A stretch of 64,000 nt of DNA, taken from assembly GCA_963768165.1 (NCBI GenBank), contig CAVYHJ010000001.1, forward strand, positions 248,001 to 312,000, given 5' to 3'. The translations under genes and the position numbers were made by a program. Origin of the DNA: CAVYHJ01 sp963768165 [NCBI: uncultured bacterium] (GTDB taxonomy: Bacteria > UBP4 > UBA4092). Below are positions 33,340 through 42,176 of the stretch, in pieces; positions within the stretch are counted from its first letter, which is position 1; the number at the start of each line of letters is the position of its first letter. The notes beneath the pieces were generated by a model that saw nothing but the letters and a program-made list of their open reading frames with translations, made no database searches and was not told where the DNA came from.

Positions 33340-36300
33340 TTATTTCTTTAACAATGTCTGTAAATCTGTAAAAGGCGCATTATTCCCGACAAAAGAAACC
33401 CTATATGGAATTTTGATTGGCGAAGTCGTATCTTTTGGGTTATAGGTATACATCATCCAATCGTTCACGGGAACTGGTTCAGAGACGGTTGTGAAATTCC
33501 ATTGAGCGGACGTACCAGACCCGAAGGCATTTTTCGCCACCACATACCAATCGTACTGGGTATTAGATTGTAAAGTACTCGGTGTCCAATAGGTAACTAA
33601 TAAATTGGATACCGAAGGTGACGTGGGTTGAGAATATCCATCTTTCCAGAGATAGACGTCATATTGGGTAGCCCGGTCAGCAACATTCCAACTCAATAAT
33701 TGGTTCAACGACACATTATTAGTACTGCTATTGGGTTGCGGGAATGCCGGAGCATCCGGCGGAAGGTTGGCAATGGTATTAAACCAGGTATTCGTACTGA
33801 TTGCGGCATTGGTATCGAATATTACATTACCGGCATTGTTAATAATCGTGCCTGCCGTATCCGTGGACTTGGGATACACTGTAAATGAAACAAACCCTGT
33901 ACCTCGTCCTGAACCATCTTCTGGCGGCAGGAAACCTGCCAAGGCGTCATCCGGTATTTGACCCGTTTTGGGGTCAATGATGGTCAATGTCCAGGTAGCT
34001 TGTCCGGTGCCGGAGTTGAAATTACAGGTCACGGTTACCCACCATTGGTTGGTGGTACCCGGACGCCAGTCGGGTATCGTAACCCGTGTAAAATATTGCT
34101 GGGTATCCTGGGAAATTGCAATATTGTTACTTCCAAAAGAAATTCCATTCAAAGCAAAAGTTGAATTATTCAGATATGTAACGAGGTTATCCGTTACGAT
34201 GACCTGTTGTGCCGGGGCTAAAGCCGTAGATTCATTCTCAAAATAAATCATATAATTTAGAGGGTCGGTAACTCCAATATATCGCACACTATCCCCCCCA
34301 TATCCAGCCGGACCGATTTTCTCATTCGGGTCAACCGAACTGACCGCTTGGCATGAGCCACCACTCTTTGTATTAGACAAGGATGATGGTGACGGTGTGG
34401 TAGGGGGTGTTGATGGATGATTTTTAAATTCATCATAAAGATAATTACCAAATCTACCAATTCCATAACCTATTCCAATCCAGGTCTTTGGAATTCTCGA
34501 ACTATAAGACAAATCTTCGATGATTTGTGTGAAGAGGAGTGGTATCTTATCGCCATTCATATATACAAACAAATTCGCATTATTATAAGTTGGAACAGCA
34601 ACATTTTTAATCATATAAACAGCAGCATCACCAGCAGCATCCAAAGCAAAAAAAGCAACATCAACTGCTGCGCCTATTACTACTTCTGGTGCTAAAAGGG
34701 TTACAATTACAGCGCCAAGAATAAGACCTTTAGTGGTTCCAGATAATAATCCATTCGGGTCAATTAAATTCACCGGATTATTAACACAATAAGTATAAAG
34801 ATTAACTCCACCAACGATATTGATGGGGTCTTCTGTTACAAAGCGTCCGATATTAGTTGCATAATATCTATTTCTCATAAAATTTATTGAATTGCCGTCA
34901 GCTATGACCCCAAACCGTCCGACATACTGGAAAATGTTACTAATAGATTCCTGTTGGGTTAATAAAATCCCAAAAGGTGTGTAATCATAACTGTTAAGTA
35001 TGTTGCCGGTTGTACCTGTCAATTCCCTTGTATTTCCAATCGCATCAAAATCATAATACGCTTGAGTACCCGTACCCGCATCCTGCCGTGCAATCAGTCC
35101 GAGTCCGTAGGTATACTGGGCAATAGGAGTATTGGAATTATCGTATTCGCCAGCCAGTGCGCCGCCACTGATGGGGTCATAAATATAATGTCGGGTAACA
35201 CCGTTAATAGTGACCGTAGCCCGGTTTCCCAAGGCATCGTAGGTATAGTTCCATGTAGTAGCCAGGGATACCACACTGATTAATCTATTTTCAAAATCAT
35301 AGGTATAAAAAGTAGTTTTCCCGCTGACTACCATCGTTAGCATGTTCCCGTCGGTATCGTAAGAAAAAGTAGTTCCACCTGCTTGAGAATATTGGTTCAT
35401 AATATTGGTGGAATAGTTGGAGAGAGTATTATTGTTCTTGACTGAAATCCGGTTTCCCGCGGAGTCGTAGGTGTATGTTTCCACACTTCCCGTCGAATAG
35501 AACACTGCCGTCAATTGACTGAGGGCATCATATTTATACCGGGTGGTTCCCTGTAGGGTAGTCATGGAAGTCCGGTTGCCCAAAGAATCGTAGGTATAAA
35601 TAAACTGAGAAAGGGTGGAAGAACCACTGGGAGCATAATTCATCATGCTTAAAATTTGTCCGGCAGAATCATAGGTATATTGGGTATAAACCCCGTTTCC
35701 CTTGGTTTCTTGAGTGACTTTCCCGGCACTGTCATAGGTGTATTGTATGAGTGTGGTTGACCCGCTGGTAAGTTGGAGCAAACGTCCAGCGGTATCATAG
35801 GAATAATTTAAAATTGTACTGCTTTGGTCAATCCGTTGGGTCAGTTTACCGCCGGAATCGTAAGAATAGGAAAAGAATTGTCCCGTGGGATAAGTAATTT
35901 GGGTAAGGAAATCCCGTGAGTCATATTGCATAGAGATAGTACCTGTAGAATCCGTGGCGGAGGTTAGACGATTAAACGAGTCATAGGTATACGTCACGAA
36001 ACTACCATCAGGATAATTCTTTCGGGTGGGCTGACCGTTCGTATTGTATAGATAGGTAATTTTCTGTCCTTTACGATTGGTGGCGCTGGTTGCATTTCCA
36101 AAGGTATCATAGATAAAAGATTTGGAAGATGAATCAGGGGATACAATGGTTAATAAATTTCCCTTGGTGTCATAACTGAAAGTCGTGAGGTGTTGCTTGG
36201 CATCCTGCAAAGACGAAAGCTTATTGAAATTTGAAGAATAAGATAAATTGATTATATGACCCGCCGCATCAAGAATGCCATTGGTAAGACCTTGGAGATT

Positions 36301-38556
36301 ACTTCCCAATAATGAAATATTATTGGCAGGGTCAATCACGGATGCGAGATTAAGATTTTGGTCATAATTGTATTGAATGATTTGATTTAAAGGGTTTTGG
36401 ATTTGCAGAATCTGTCCTTGGGGACCCAAGCGAACCAATGTATTATTCCCCAGATTATCCGACACTGTAATAGTCCCCTGGGAATCATAAGCATATTGAA
36501 TCAAACCAACTCCCCCGTCTTGATATTGTTGAGAAAGTCTACCCAAATTATCGTATTGGAAATATAAATGGGTATTGTCCGGGAAGGTAATGGAACTCAA
36601 ACTATGGTCATAGGGAGTTCCCGGTAATTGATTATTACTATATTGAGTGATAATACCACCCGATCCGGTAACTTGTGTCAAGTATTGTCCGCTACCATCA
36701 TATTGATAATTGGTGGTTCGATTGGCATAATCAATGACTTGCGAAATGCGATTATTTCCATTGTAGTTCATCTGAATCGCCTGACCATTGGAATGAGTTA
36801 CGGAGACCAGGTTTCCACTGTTATATCCCATCGTGAGGGTATTCCCATTAGGTTCAGAGATTGAAGTTAGAACACCGGTGGTGCTGAAATGATAGGTCAG
36901 TCCATTGAGTTCAATCAAGGCAAAGGAATGGTCGGACAAGGTGGTTAAGTTCCCATAGTCTCCGGTGAGGGGTTGATAAGTTCCATTGGAATTGCGATTA
37001 AATTGTCTACCTCTCCCGCCCGCGTCATTCACCAATATGGAACTATCGTTATTAAAACTCAATGAGTATTCATACTCATGATACCATCCATAGCCCAACG
37101 CGCCTAGATGAAACCGGCGGTCAATCATTTGTGGTGCCACCCGAGCAAAAGATAATCCCAGTTCTGGCCCTGGCAATGAAACATCCACGGCACTTGCCAG
37201 CAGGGACTGGACGCTCTGTCCCTCGGCTTTTAGAATTTCAAAATTATATAAATCATTGATACTATAAATCGCCTTATTCTGTGGAACCGGTTGAAGCGCG
37301 AGAGTTGTATTTACTCCACCGGTATAGACATGATAATACTGGTAGAGATAATTGGCATCGTTAATTAAGGCATTTTGATAATCCGCCCAAGTTGAGCCCA
37401 TTTGTGTACTCAAGTTGGATAAGACCGCCTGCCAGGCTGAACTATCCATATTCGTAGGTTGAGTAAAGGTGGATTGCTGCGACCAATTAATAGGTGTGGT
37501 ATCTGTTACAGTCTGTGTAAGATTAAATTGGAGTTGTGTGTAGGCAGGAACCGTATTGGAAACATAATAATAAATGGGTATACTGTAGGCTTGTCCCGGA
37601 TGGAGTATACCGGGAGTGGTATCTATGGCAATTCCTAAAAGCGAAACCGTCCCAATGGAATAGGGGTCTTGGTCGGATAGACGCAGGGGCAGATTTTGTG
37701 GACCGATAACATTAAGTAGGGGAGCAGGAATATCTTGATTCCCTTCATTTTCATATTCTACGATTGCCGTGTATTCCCGACCTCTGCGAACAGAGGAGGG
37801 AACATTGATTCCTGTTTGAAGGAGGGAGAGTACGATATTATTCATATCTTGCACCCACACATCATTCAGAAAACTTCCATCATCCCCCCCAAAGATCGTC
37901 ATCCGATTATTAACAGCATCGTAAACCGCAGTATGGGAGCATCGCGTCGCTGGGTAACCATATAGAGGGTCAAGAATAGAAGAAAGCTTTGTCCAAGTAG
38001 AGGTTGTAGTATCCCTTCCATTGGCATTTCTGAGTACCCAGACATCATTGAAGTAATTACTAATATTAAATCCTCCAAAGATGGTCATCTGATTGTTGGT
38101 ATTATCATAAACTGCCGTATGCCCGTATCGTACTGCCGGTGTGCTACCAACGGTAGTAATTTTTGTCCAAGTGGGCGTTCCCCCCAGCCCATTGGCATTA
38201 CTGAGTACCCATACGTCATTGAAAGAAACCCCTCCATCATTATACCCCCCAAAGATCGTCATCCGATTATTTGTTGCATCGTAGACCGCAGTTTGCCAGT
38301 ATCGCGTGGTCGGAGCACTCCCGGTCGGAAAGAGTTGTGTCCAAGCAGGGGTTCCTCCCAGTCCATTAGCATTGCTGAGCACCCAAACATCATTATTTAC
38401 ATGAGGGAAAGGACCTAAACCTCCAAAGATTGTCATCCGATTATTGGCAGCGTCGTAGACGGCTGTATGCCCTTCTCGCGTCGTCGGAGTACTTCCGGTA
38501 GTAATAATTTGAGTCCAAGAGGGGGTTCCTCCTAATCCATTGGCATTGCTGAGCAC
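33340..38556 (-). CDS. Kelch-RHS giant secreted protein, main part
   Basis: 1738 residues, the continuation of 38568-38987 after a frameshift. Order: four kelch repeats (about 1-215), a beta-sandwich stretch (about 235-365), a long RHS/YD-repeat region (about 480-1190, many YDSAG-type units), the RHS core motif (NRYYATNIGRFVTEDP, NLYTYCVNNPVNLIDPNG, ending about 1272), two hydrophobic segments, a conserved VDPNEKIGPAGYG / YMIYFENESTALAPAQQV domain (about 1400-1560), and a fibronectin III-like domain (about 1580-1690). RHS proteins normally end in a short variable toxin after the core; here about 465 structured residues follow and no toxin is recognised. Likely surface-exposed or secreted via the signal in the upstream fragment. 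Confidence 0.87.
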   Translation of the reverse strand: MLSNANGLGGTPSWTQIITTGSTPTTREGHTAVYDAANNRMTIFGGLGPFPHVNNDVWVLSNANGLGGTPAWTQLFPTGSAPTTRYWQTAVYDATNNRMTIFGGYNDGGVSFNDVWVLSNANGLGGTPTWTKITTVGSTPAVRYGHTAVYDNTNNQMTIFGGFNISNYFNDVWVLRNANGRDTTTSTWTKLSSILDPLYGYPATRCSHTAVYDAVNNRMTIFGGDDGSFLNDVWVQDMNNIVLSLLQTGINVPSSVRRGREYTAIVEYENEGNQDIPAPLLNVIGPQNLPLRLSDQDPYSIGTVSLLGIAIDTTPGILHPGQAYSIPIYYYVSNTVPAYTQLQFNLTQTVTDTTPINWSQQSTFTQPTNMDSSAWQAVLSNLSTQMGSTWADYQNALINDANYLYQYYHVYTGGVNTTLALQPVPQNKAIYSINDLYNFEILKAEGQSVQSLLASAVDVSLPGPELGLSFARVAPQMIDRRFHLGALGYGWYHEYEYSLSFNNDSSILVNDAGGRGRQFNRNSNGTYQPLTGDYGNLTTLSDHSFALIELNGLTYHFSTTGVLTSISEPNGNTLTMGYNSGNLVSVTHSNGQAIQMNYNGNNRISQVIDYANRTTNYQYDGSGQYLTQVTGSGGIITQYSNNQLPGTPYDHSLSSITFPDNTHLYFQYDNLGRLSQQYQDGGVGLIQYAYDSQGTITVSDNLGNNTLVRLGPQGQILQIQNPLNQIIQYNYDQNLNLASVIDPANNISLLGSNLQGLTNGILDAAGHIINLSYSSNFNKLSSLQDAKQHLTTFSYDTKGNLLTIVSPDSSSKSFIYDTFGNATSATNRKGQKITYLYNTNGQPTRKNYPDGSFVTYTYDSFNRLTSATDSTGTISMQYDSRDFLTQITYPTGQFFSYSYDSGGKLTQRIDQSSTILNYSYDTAGRLLQLTSGSTTLIQYTYDSAGKVTQETKGNGVYTQYTYDSAGQILSMMNYAPSGSSTLSQFIYTYDSLGNRTSMTTLQGTTRYKYDALSQLTAVFYSTGSVETYTYDSAGNRISVKNNNTLSNYSTNIMNQYSQAGGTTFSYDTDGNMLTMVVSGKTTFYTYDFENRLISVVSLATTWNYTYDALGNRATVTINGVTRHYIYDPISGGALAGEYDNSNTPIAQYTYGLGLIARQDAGTGTQAYYDFDAIGNTRELTGTTGNILNSYDYTPFGILLTQQESISNIFQYVGRFGVIADGNSINFMRNRYYATNIGRFVTEDPINIVGGVNLYTYCVNNPVNLIDPNGLLSGTTKGLILGAVIVTLLAPEVVIGAAVDVAFFALDAAGDAAVYMIKNVAVPTYNNANLFVYMNGDKIPLLFTQIIEDLSYSSRIPKTWIGIGYGIGRFGNYLYDEFKNHPSTPPTTPSPSSLSNTKSGGSCQAVSSVDPNEKIGPAGYGGDSVRYIGVTDPLNYMIYFENESTALAPAQQVIVTDNLVTYLNNSTFALNGISFGSNNIAISQDTQQYFTRVTIPDWRPGTTNQWWVTVTCNFNSGTGQATWTLTIIDPKTGQIPDDALAGFLPPEDGSGRGTGFVSFTVYPKSTDTAGTIINNAGNVIFDTNAAISTNTWFNTIANLPPDAPAFPQPNSSTNNVSLNQLLSWNVADRATQYDVYLWKDGYSQPTSPSVSNLLVTYWTPSTLQSNTQYDWYVVAKNAFGSGTSAQWNFTTVSEPVPVNDWMMYTYNPKDTTSPIKIPYRVSFVGNNAPFTDLQTLLKK

Positions 38557-38567
38557 CCAAACATCAT

Positions 38568-38987
38568 TTAGATCACCACTACCGCTACTATTCCCCCCCC
38601 AAAGATCGTCATCCGATTATTAGCAGCATCATAGATGGCAGTATGATCGGCTCGTATTACCGGTAGTCCATTATACCCGTTGGTAGTTTGAGTTGGATCA
38701 GGATTCGGAGAAAGCTTTACCCAAGTGGGTGTTCCCCCAAGTCCATTGGCATTGCTGAGTACCCATACATCATTGAGATAACTATAATTCATATATCCCC
38801 CGAAGGTAATCATCCGATTATTGGCAGGATCATATACCGCTTTAGGAGAGTATCGCATTGTCGGAGAGCTCAGTGTATTTCCATTTGCAATAAGCTGCGT
38901 CCAAGTCTGTGCCTGCATACGAATAACGACCATACATAACATAAGAGACATGGATATTATGCCTAGCTTTTTGGTAATACTTTTCAT
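38568..38987 (-). CDS. Kelch-RHS protein, N-terminal fragment (signal peptide and first kelch repeats)
   Basis: 139 residues: a signal peptide (MKSITKKLGIISMSLMLCMV, then cleavage near MQAQ) and about two kelch repeats ending NRMTIFGG, then out-of-frame residues. At 38593-38600 the plus strand has eight C (eight G in the mRNA, in the codons for IFGG). Nine G would give GGGNSSGSGDLNDVWVL and run straight into the main ORF. So one base is missing in a homopolymer: either a phase-off state of a slippery tract or a base-calling error. Confidence 0.85.
   Translation of the reverse strand: MKSITKKLGIISMSLMLCMVVIRMQAQTWTQLIANGNTLSSPTMRYSPKAVYDPANNRMITFGGYMNYSYLNDVWVLSNANGLGGTPTWVKLSPNPDPTQTTNGYNGLPVIRADHTAIYDAANNRMTIFGGGIVAVVVI
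38593..38600 (-). repeat. Poly-G tract at the kelch-RHS frameshift
   Basis: Eight G on the coding strand in an ATC-TTT-G(n) context. Nine would keep the frame open. The same IFGG coding context carries 5-7 G in other kelch repeats of this gene (7 at about 37884) and of the two genes after 61.5 kb. Confidence 0.75.
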
Positions 38988-39175
38988 ACTATTTTCCTTC
39001 TTTTAGGAAATTGGGAATGGGTGGATGATGAAAGACTATTGAAAAAATGAGACGAGAATAAGATACACTGAGAAAAAGTGTTGCCAGAACAAAACTCAAT
39101 CTTTTGGAAATATTCAATTTATTACGCTCCTTATTCTATTAAGTATAAAATTGATGTTCGCCGTAGCCAAATTGT

Positions 39176-40495
39176 TTATACCTGACTATCCAGCAGCGGG
39201 ATTAACTTATTATTCATTTGCTGTTCCACTCGGTGCACGCGGTTTTTCAAAACCATGTGAAGAACGATTAAATATGGGATTAATAACAGAACACCAATGC
39301 ACGAAAGAAATGATGTGATAATCACCAGAGTTTTCCACCAAGGGGTTACCATTCCTTTTAACGATGCATCATTATAAATGGTTTGACCTGTAGAATGATT
39401 TCTAAACATAAAATAATTACCGGATTCTTTTCCTTTGCGAATCATCCAAACGGCGGATAATTTATGCCCTTCCCTGACGGCGGTGTCAGCCAGACCCGAA
39501 GTGACATGGATAGGTCTTTCCTCTCCGTTTGCCTTTTGCAAGAAGAACTCCAGATGCGTTATTGTGGTAGTGGTACTGGTAACGGGTGTACTGGTAACAG
39601 GACTGTTGTATCCTCCACTTACTTGTCCCCCATGCACATGGGTTCTGACTTCGCGATCCTTACTCGGACTAACCACAGTACCCGTGTCGGAATAAAGTGT
39701 GTAAAAGGTTCCACCCAAATACAACTTCCGTGGATTGGTAGGGTCCAGTTCGAAACGACCGCCAAAACTGAATATAACTGCGACAATCCATAGAACAAAA
39801 AATAGGGCAAAAAATATGGCAGTATTAATAACTACTTTTTTTTGAAATTCAGTATCAGAACCATTATGATTTTGCCGCCACCATTGCTCTGCGTGACGTT
39901 GTAGTTGTTGCTGTTGTTGCTTCTCTTGTTGTGCCAGTTGTTGTTGGCGTTGCTGTTGTTGCTGTAATTGCTCATTATTAAATTGCTGTCTTTTCTCTTT
40001 ATTCATTTTTAGAAGGTCGAGATAATGTGTCTGCCATTCCGGGGAGAAATAAAGTTTGAGTAGTTCATTACGTAATGATGCATCTAATTCGTAATCTATA
40101 CTCAACTTACCCCAATTCTTACCAAGTCGCTTGTACTCCTCCGGGTCAAACTTCGGTTGCACCATGGCTTGCTGGTAGTTCTTCCGAATCTGTACCTCTT
40201 CCTTTGTCAACTGGTTTCTAAACACTCGACCCTCCGACATCACATCGAGCATGTCTCGTAACTGATAAAACGCTCCCCACTGTCGTGCGGCAGTGTCAAT
40301 TTTATCCGAACCTTTAATATCATTGATCACTCGAGTGGTGTCCGGCATTTCTTTGAGGTAGCTCAGGTCTACGGATTGCTGTGCTGTTGACAATGATACT
40401 ATGGATAGGAGAAAAAAAATGAAGATACTATTATACCGGGAATGATTATTAACGGAAATAAGACCCAAGATATTTTTCACAACACTGCAAAACAT
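39176..40495 (-). CDS. Membrane protein with Q-rich coiled region
   Basis: No family recognised. From the ATG at 40495 the protein has about 439 residues: a signal-like helix (IFIFFLLSIVSLSTAQQ), a charged helical part, a glutamine-rich segment (runs of five Q within about 35 residues, probably coiled coil), a membrane helix (TAIFFALFFVLWIVAVIFSF), a soluble beta-type domain with EGHKLSAVWMIRKGKESGN, and two close hydrophobic segments near the end. The frame is open to 40612, but I prefer 40495 because the extension looks like read-through; no good ribosome binding site supports either. It stands alone after the kelch-RHS gene. Confidence 0.65.
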   Translation of the reverse strand: MFCSVVKNILGLISVNNHSRYNSIFIFFLLSIVSLSTAQQSVDLSYLKEMPDTTRVINDIKGSDKIDTAARQWGAFYQLRDMLDVMSEGRVFRNQLTKEEVQIRKNYQQAMVQPKFDPEEYKRLGKNWGKLSIDYELDASLRNELLKLYFSPEWQTHYLDLLKMNKEKRQQFNNEQLQQQQQRQQQLAQQEKQQQQQLQRHAEQWWRQNHNGSDTEFQKKVVINTAIFFALFFVLWIVAVIFSFGGRFELDPTNPRKLYLGGTFYTLYSDTGTVVSPSKDREVRTHVHGGQVSGGYNSPVTSTPVTSTTTTITHLEFFLQKANGEERPIHVTSGLADTAVREGHKLSAVWMIRKGKESGNYFMFRNHSTGQTIYNDASLKGMVTPWWKTLVIITSFLSCIGVLLLIPYLIVLHMVLKNRVHRVEQQMNNKLIPLLDSQV

Positions 40496-40654
40496 GAAAA
40501 TATGCTTACTCTCTTTTCCTGTTACAATGTCGCGAGCGGGACAAAGAACCCCAACGACTCTAAATGAAGGCAGAGTAACAAAAACCGACCGCAAGTATGC
40601 TAACAATACCAAGTGAACTTGTCAAGTTTTTTAAAGAGTAATTTGTGAAATATA

Positions 40655-40771
40655 GGTTGGTAGACAAAGACTACATTGGGATAGGTTGTCTCCCAATTTG
40701 CTCCGTATCTGCTCCCAATCCGCTCCGTTGGACAAACGCTAACTTAACAGGGGAGTTTTGTCTACCAAACC
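40655..40771. repeat. MITE-like 117-bp element with terminal inverted repeats
   Basis: Left end 40655-40672 (GGTTGGTAGACAAAGACT) and right end 40754-40771 are inverted copies with two or three differences (core TTGGTAGACAAA perfect). An inner hairpin TTGGGA / TCCCAA lies at 40676-40696. It does not code. Size and ends resemble a non-autonomous transposable element; no matching transposase is in the window. Confidence 0.6.
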
Positions 40772-40866
40772 GGTCTACGAAAATAGTCTAAAGTTTCAAG
40801 TCCAAAGTCTAAAGTTAAAAACGAAAGATAGTTAAAGATTACAGATTTTAGATTTCAGATGGTAGA

Positions 40867-40943
40867 TTTAAAAATTCCCTTGGGAATTCGCGGGGAATAA
40901 TTTATCCAACTCTTGCAACTCTTTTTCGGAGAACTTGACTCCC
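40867..40943 (-). pseudogene. 3' remnant of a second aldo/keto reductase gene
   Basis: On the minus strand it reads MGVKFSEKELQELDKLFPAN, then SQGNF and a stop: nearly the same as the last 24 residues of the intact reductase at 41082 (GVKFSEKELQDLDKLFPQNSQ). The nucleotide match ends where the upstream part is replaced by hairpin repeats, so this is what is left of a tandem copy. Confidence 0.85.
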
Positions 40944-40977
40944 ATGGAAAAAAAGGGCAAGAAAAATAAGGAGGCAG

Positions 40978-41032
40978 GCATCGGGAATAGATGGATACTC
41001 GATAAGGACATTCGAGTACAAATTCCCGATGC
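40978..41032. repeat. Long imperfect hairpin with GCATCGGGAAT arms
   Basis: Outer arms GCATCGGGAAT / ATTCCCGATGC and inner arms TACTCGA / TCGAGTA form one nested hairpin of 55 bases. The outer arms resemble the hairpin at 27540-27574. It sits between the reductase remnant and the GGGA-tetraloop element. Confidence 0.65.
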
Positions 41033-41042
41033 ATCTTTAAAT

Positions 41043-41062
41043 GTCGAGTCGGGAGACTCGAC
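41043..41062. repeat. GGGA-tetraloop hairpin element, copy 2
   Basis: The same GTCGAGTC-GGGA-GACTCGAC sequence and CTATC flank as at 19053, same orientation, just before the 3' end of the aldo/keto reductase gene. Confidence 0.75.
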
Positions 41063-41081
41063 CTATCCTGCGACTGAAGAT

Positions 41082-42041
41082 TTAAAAATCCCCTTGAGAA
41101 TTTTGAGGAAACAATTTATCTAAATCTTGTAATTCTTTTTCGGAGAACTTAACTCCTGACCCTTTGGCATTCTCTTCGATTTGTTTGACAGTGCGCGCGC
41201 CCACGATGCAGGAGGTGATTTCTTTTTTGCTCAATATCCAACCGAGTGCCAGTTGAGCCATGGTCTTCCTTTTTTTCTTCGCGAGTTTTTCTAATGCACG
41301 CAGGCTTTTGATTTTTTGCGGAGTGAGTTTTCCTTTGAAATAGTTGGTATCGGTCTTCCGCGCGGTATCCGCGTCTTTCTTTCCAGAAAGATATTTGCCA
41401 GTGAGAATCCCCTGCGCCAAGGGGCAATAGACAATGATTCCAAGCCCTTTTTGACCGCATCGCGGAATTAACTCTTTCTCGATATCCCGGCCTAAGAGAT
41501 TGAAATGGGGTTGGAGGGAATCAAACCGTGCCCAGCTTTTTTTCTCGGAAATTCCTATCGCGTCTTGCAACTGGTCTGCCGAGAAATTGGAACACCCAAC
41601 GTATAAAACCTTGCCCTGCCGTACCAAATCATTCAACGCTTCCAGCGTTTCTTCCAAGGGAGTTTCCGTATCGTATGAATGCACCTGATATAAATCTATA
41701 TACTCGGTTCCCAACCGGCGCAAACTGGCATGGCAAGCTTCCATGATATGTTTACGGGATAACCCCTCCCCGTTCACACCATCAAAAATCCGCCATCGCA
41801 CTTTGGTGGCAATAACCACTTCCTCGCGTTTGAAATCGCGTAGTGCCTTCCCCATCACCTCTTCGGAACGGCCCGCCGCATACACATCCGCGGAATCAAA
41901 TAGATTGATCCCCAATTCAAACGCGCGATGGATAATAGGAATAGATTGTTCTTCATCAATTTGGTTCCCATAGGTCAACCATCCCCCTAAAGAAATCTCG
42001 GAAACCTTAAGACCTGTCCTGCCTAATCTGCGGTAATTCAT
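41082..42041 (-). CDS. Aldo/keto reductase
   Basis: NADPH-dependent TIM-barrel oxidoreductase, 319 residues. Catalytic tetrad positions are visible in NLFDSADVYAAG (Asp and Tyr), VVIATKVRW (Lys) and YQVHSYD (His); the cofactor-binding end has IVGARTVKQIEENAK. It resembles the potassium-channel-beta/YghZ-like AKR group acting on small aldehydes or ketones. A link to lactaldehyde handling is possible but unsupported. Next to it is the remnant of a duplicate. Start ATG at 42041. Confidence 0.93.
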   Translation of the reverse strand: MNYRRLGRTGLKVSEISLGGWLTYGNQIDEEQSIPIIHRAFELGINLFDSADVYAAGRSEEVMGKALRDFKREEVVIATKVRWRIFDGVNGEGLSRKHIMEACHASLRRLGTEYIDLYQVHSYDTETPLEETLEALNDLVRQGKVLYVGCSNFSADQLQDAIGISEKKSWARFDSLQPHFNLLGRDIEKELIPRCGQKGLGIIVYCPLAQGILTGKYLSGKKDADTARKTDTNYFKGKLTPQKIKSLRALEKLAKKKRKTMAQLALGWILSKKEITSCIVGARTVKQIEENAKGSGVKFSEKELQDLDKLFPQNSQGDF

Positions 42042-42072
42042 AAGAAAGTTTATAGTGAATATCGCCCTAATT

Positions 42073-42161
42073 TGTCATTCTGAGTGTAGCGAAGAATCTC
42101 TGTGTTCTACTTTCGTTTTAGCGACTTTGGGCAGGGATTCTTCGCTACACTCAGAATGACA
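42073..42161. repeat. 89-bp long-hairpin element, copy 1
   Basis: Two perfectly complementary 26-bp arms (42073-42098 and 42136-42161) of form TGTCATTCTGAG-TGTAGC-GAAGAATC, separated by a 37-base middle that begins TCTGTGTTCTAC. It lies between efp and the aldo/keto reductase. The copy at 56624 has the same length with arm changes on both sides. Confidence 0.85.
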
Positions 42162-42176
42162 GGGATTGTTGAAAAT

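Noticed and set aside
34700-34730. RHS C-terminal toxin directly after the DPNG core
   Set aside because: The segment after the core has two hydrophobic stretches and then leads into conserved extracellular domains; no toxin signature was seen.
40935-41123. 62-codon plus-strand frame
   Set aside because: Made up of the reductase remnant's antisense, two hairpin elements and the 3' end of the reductase gene.
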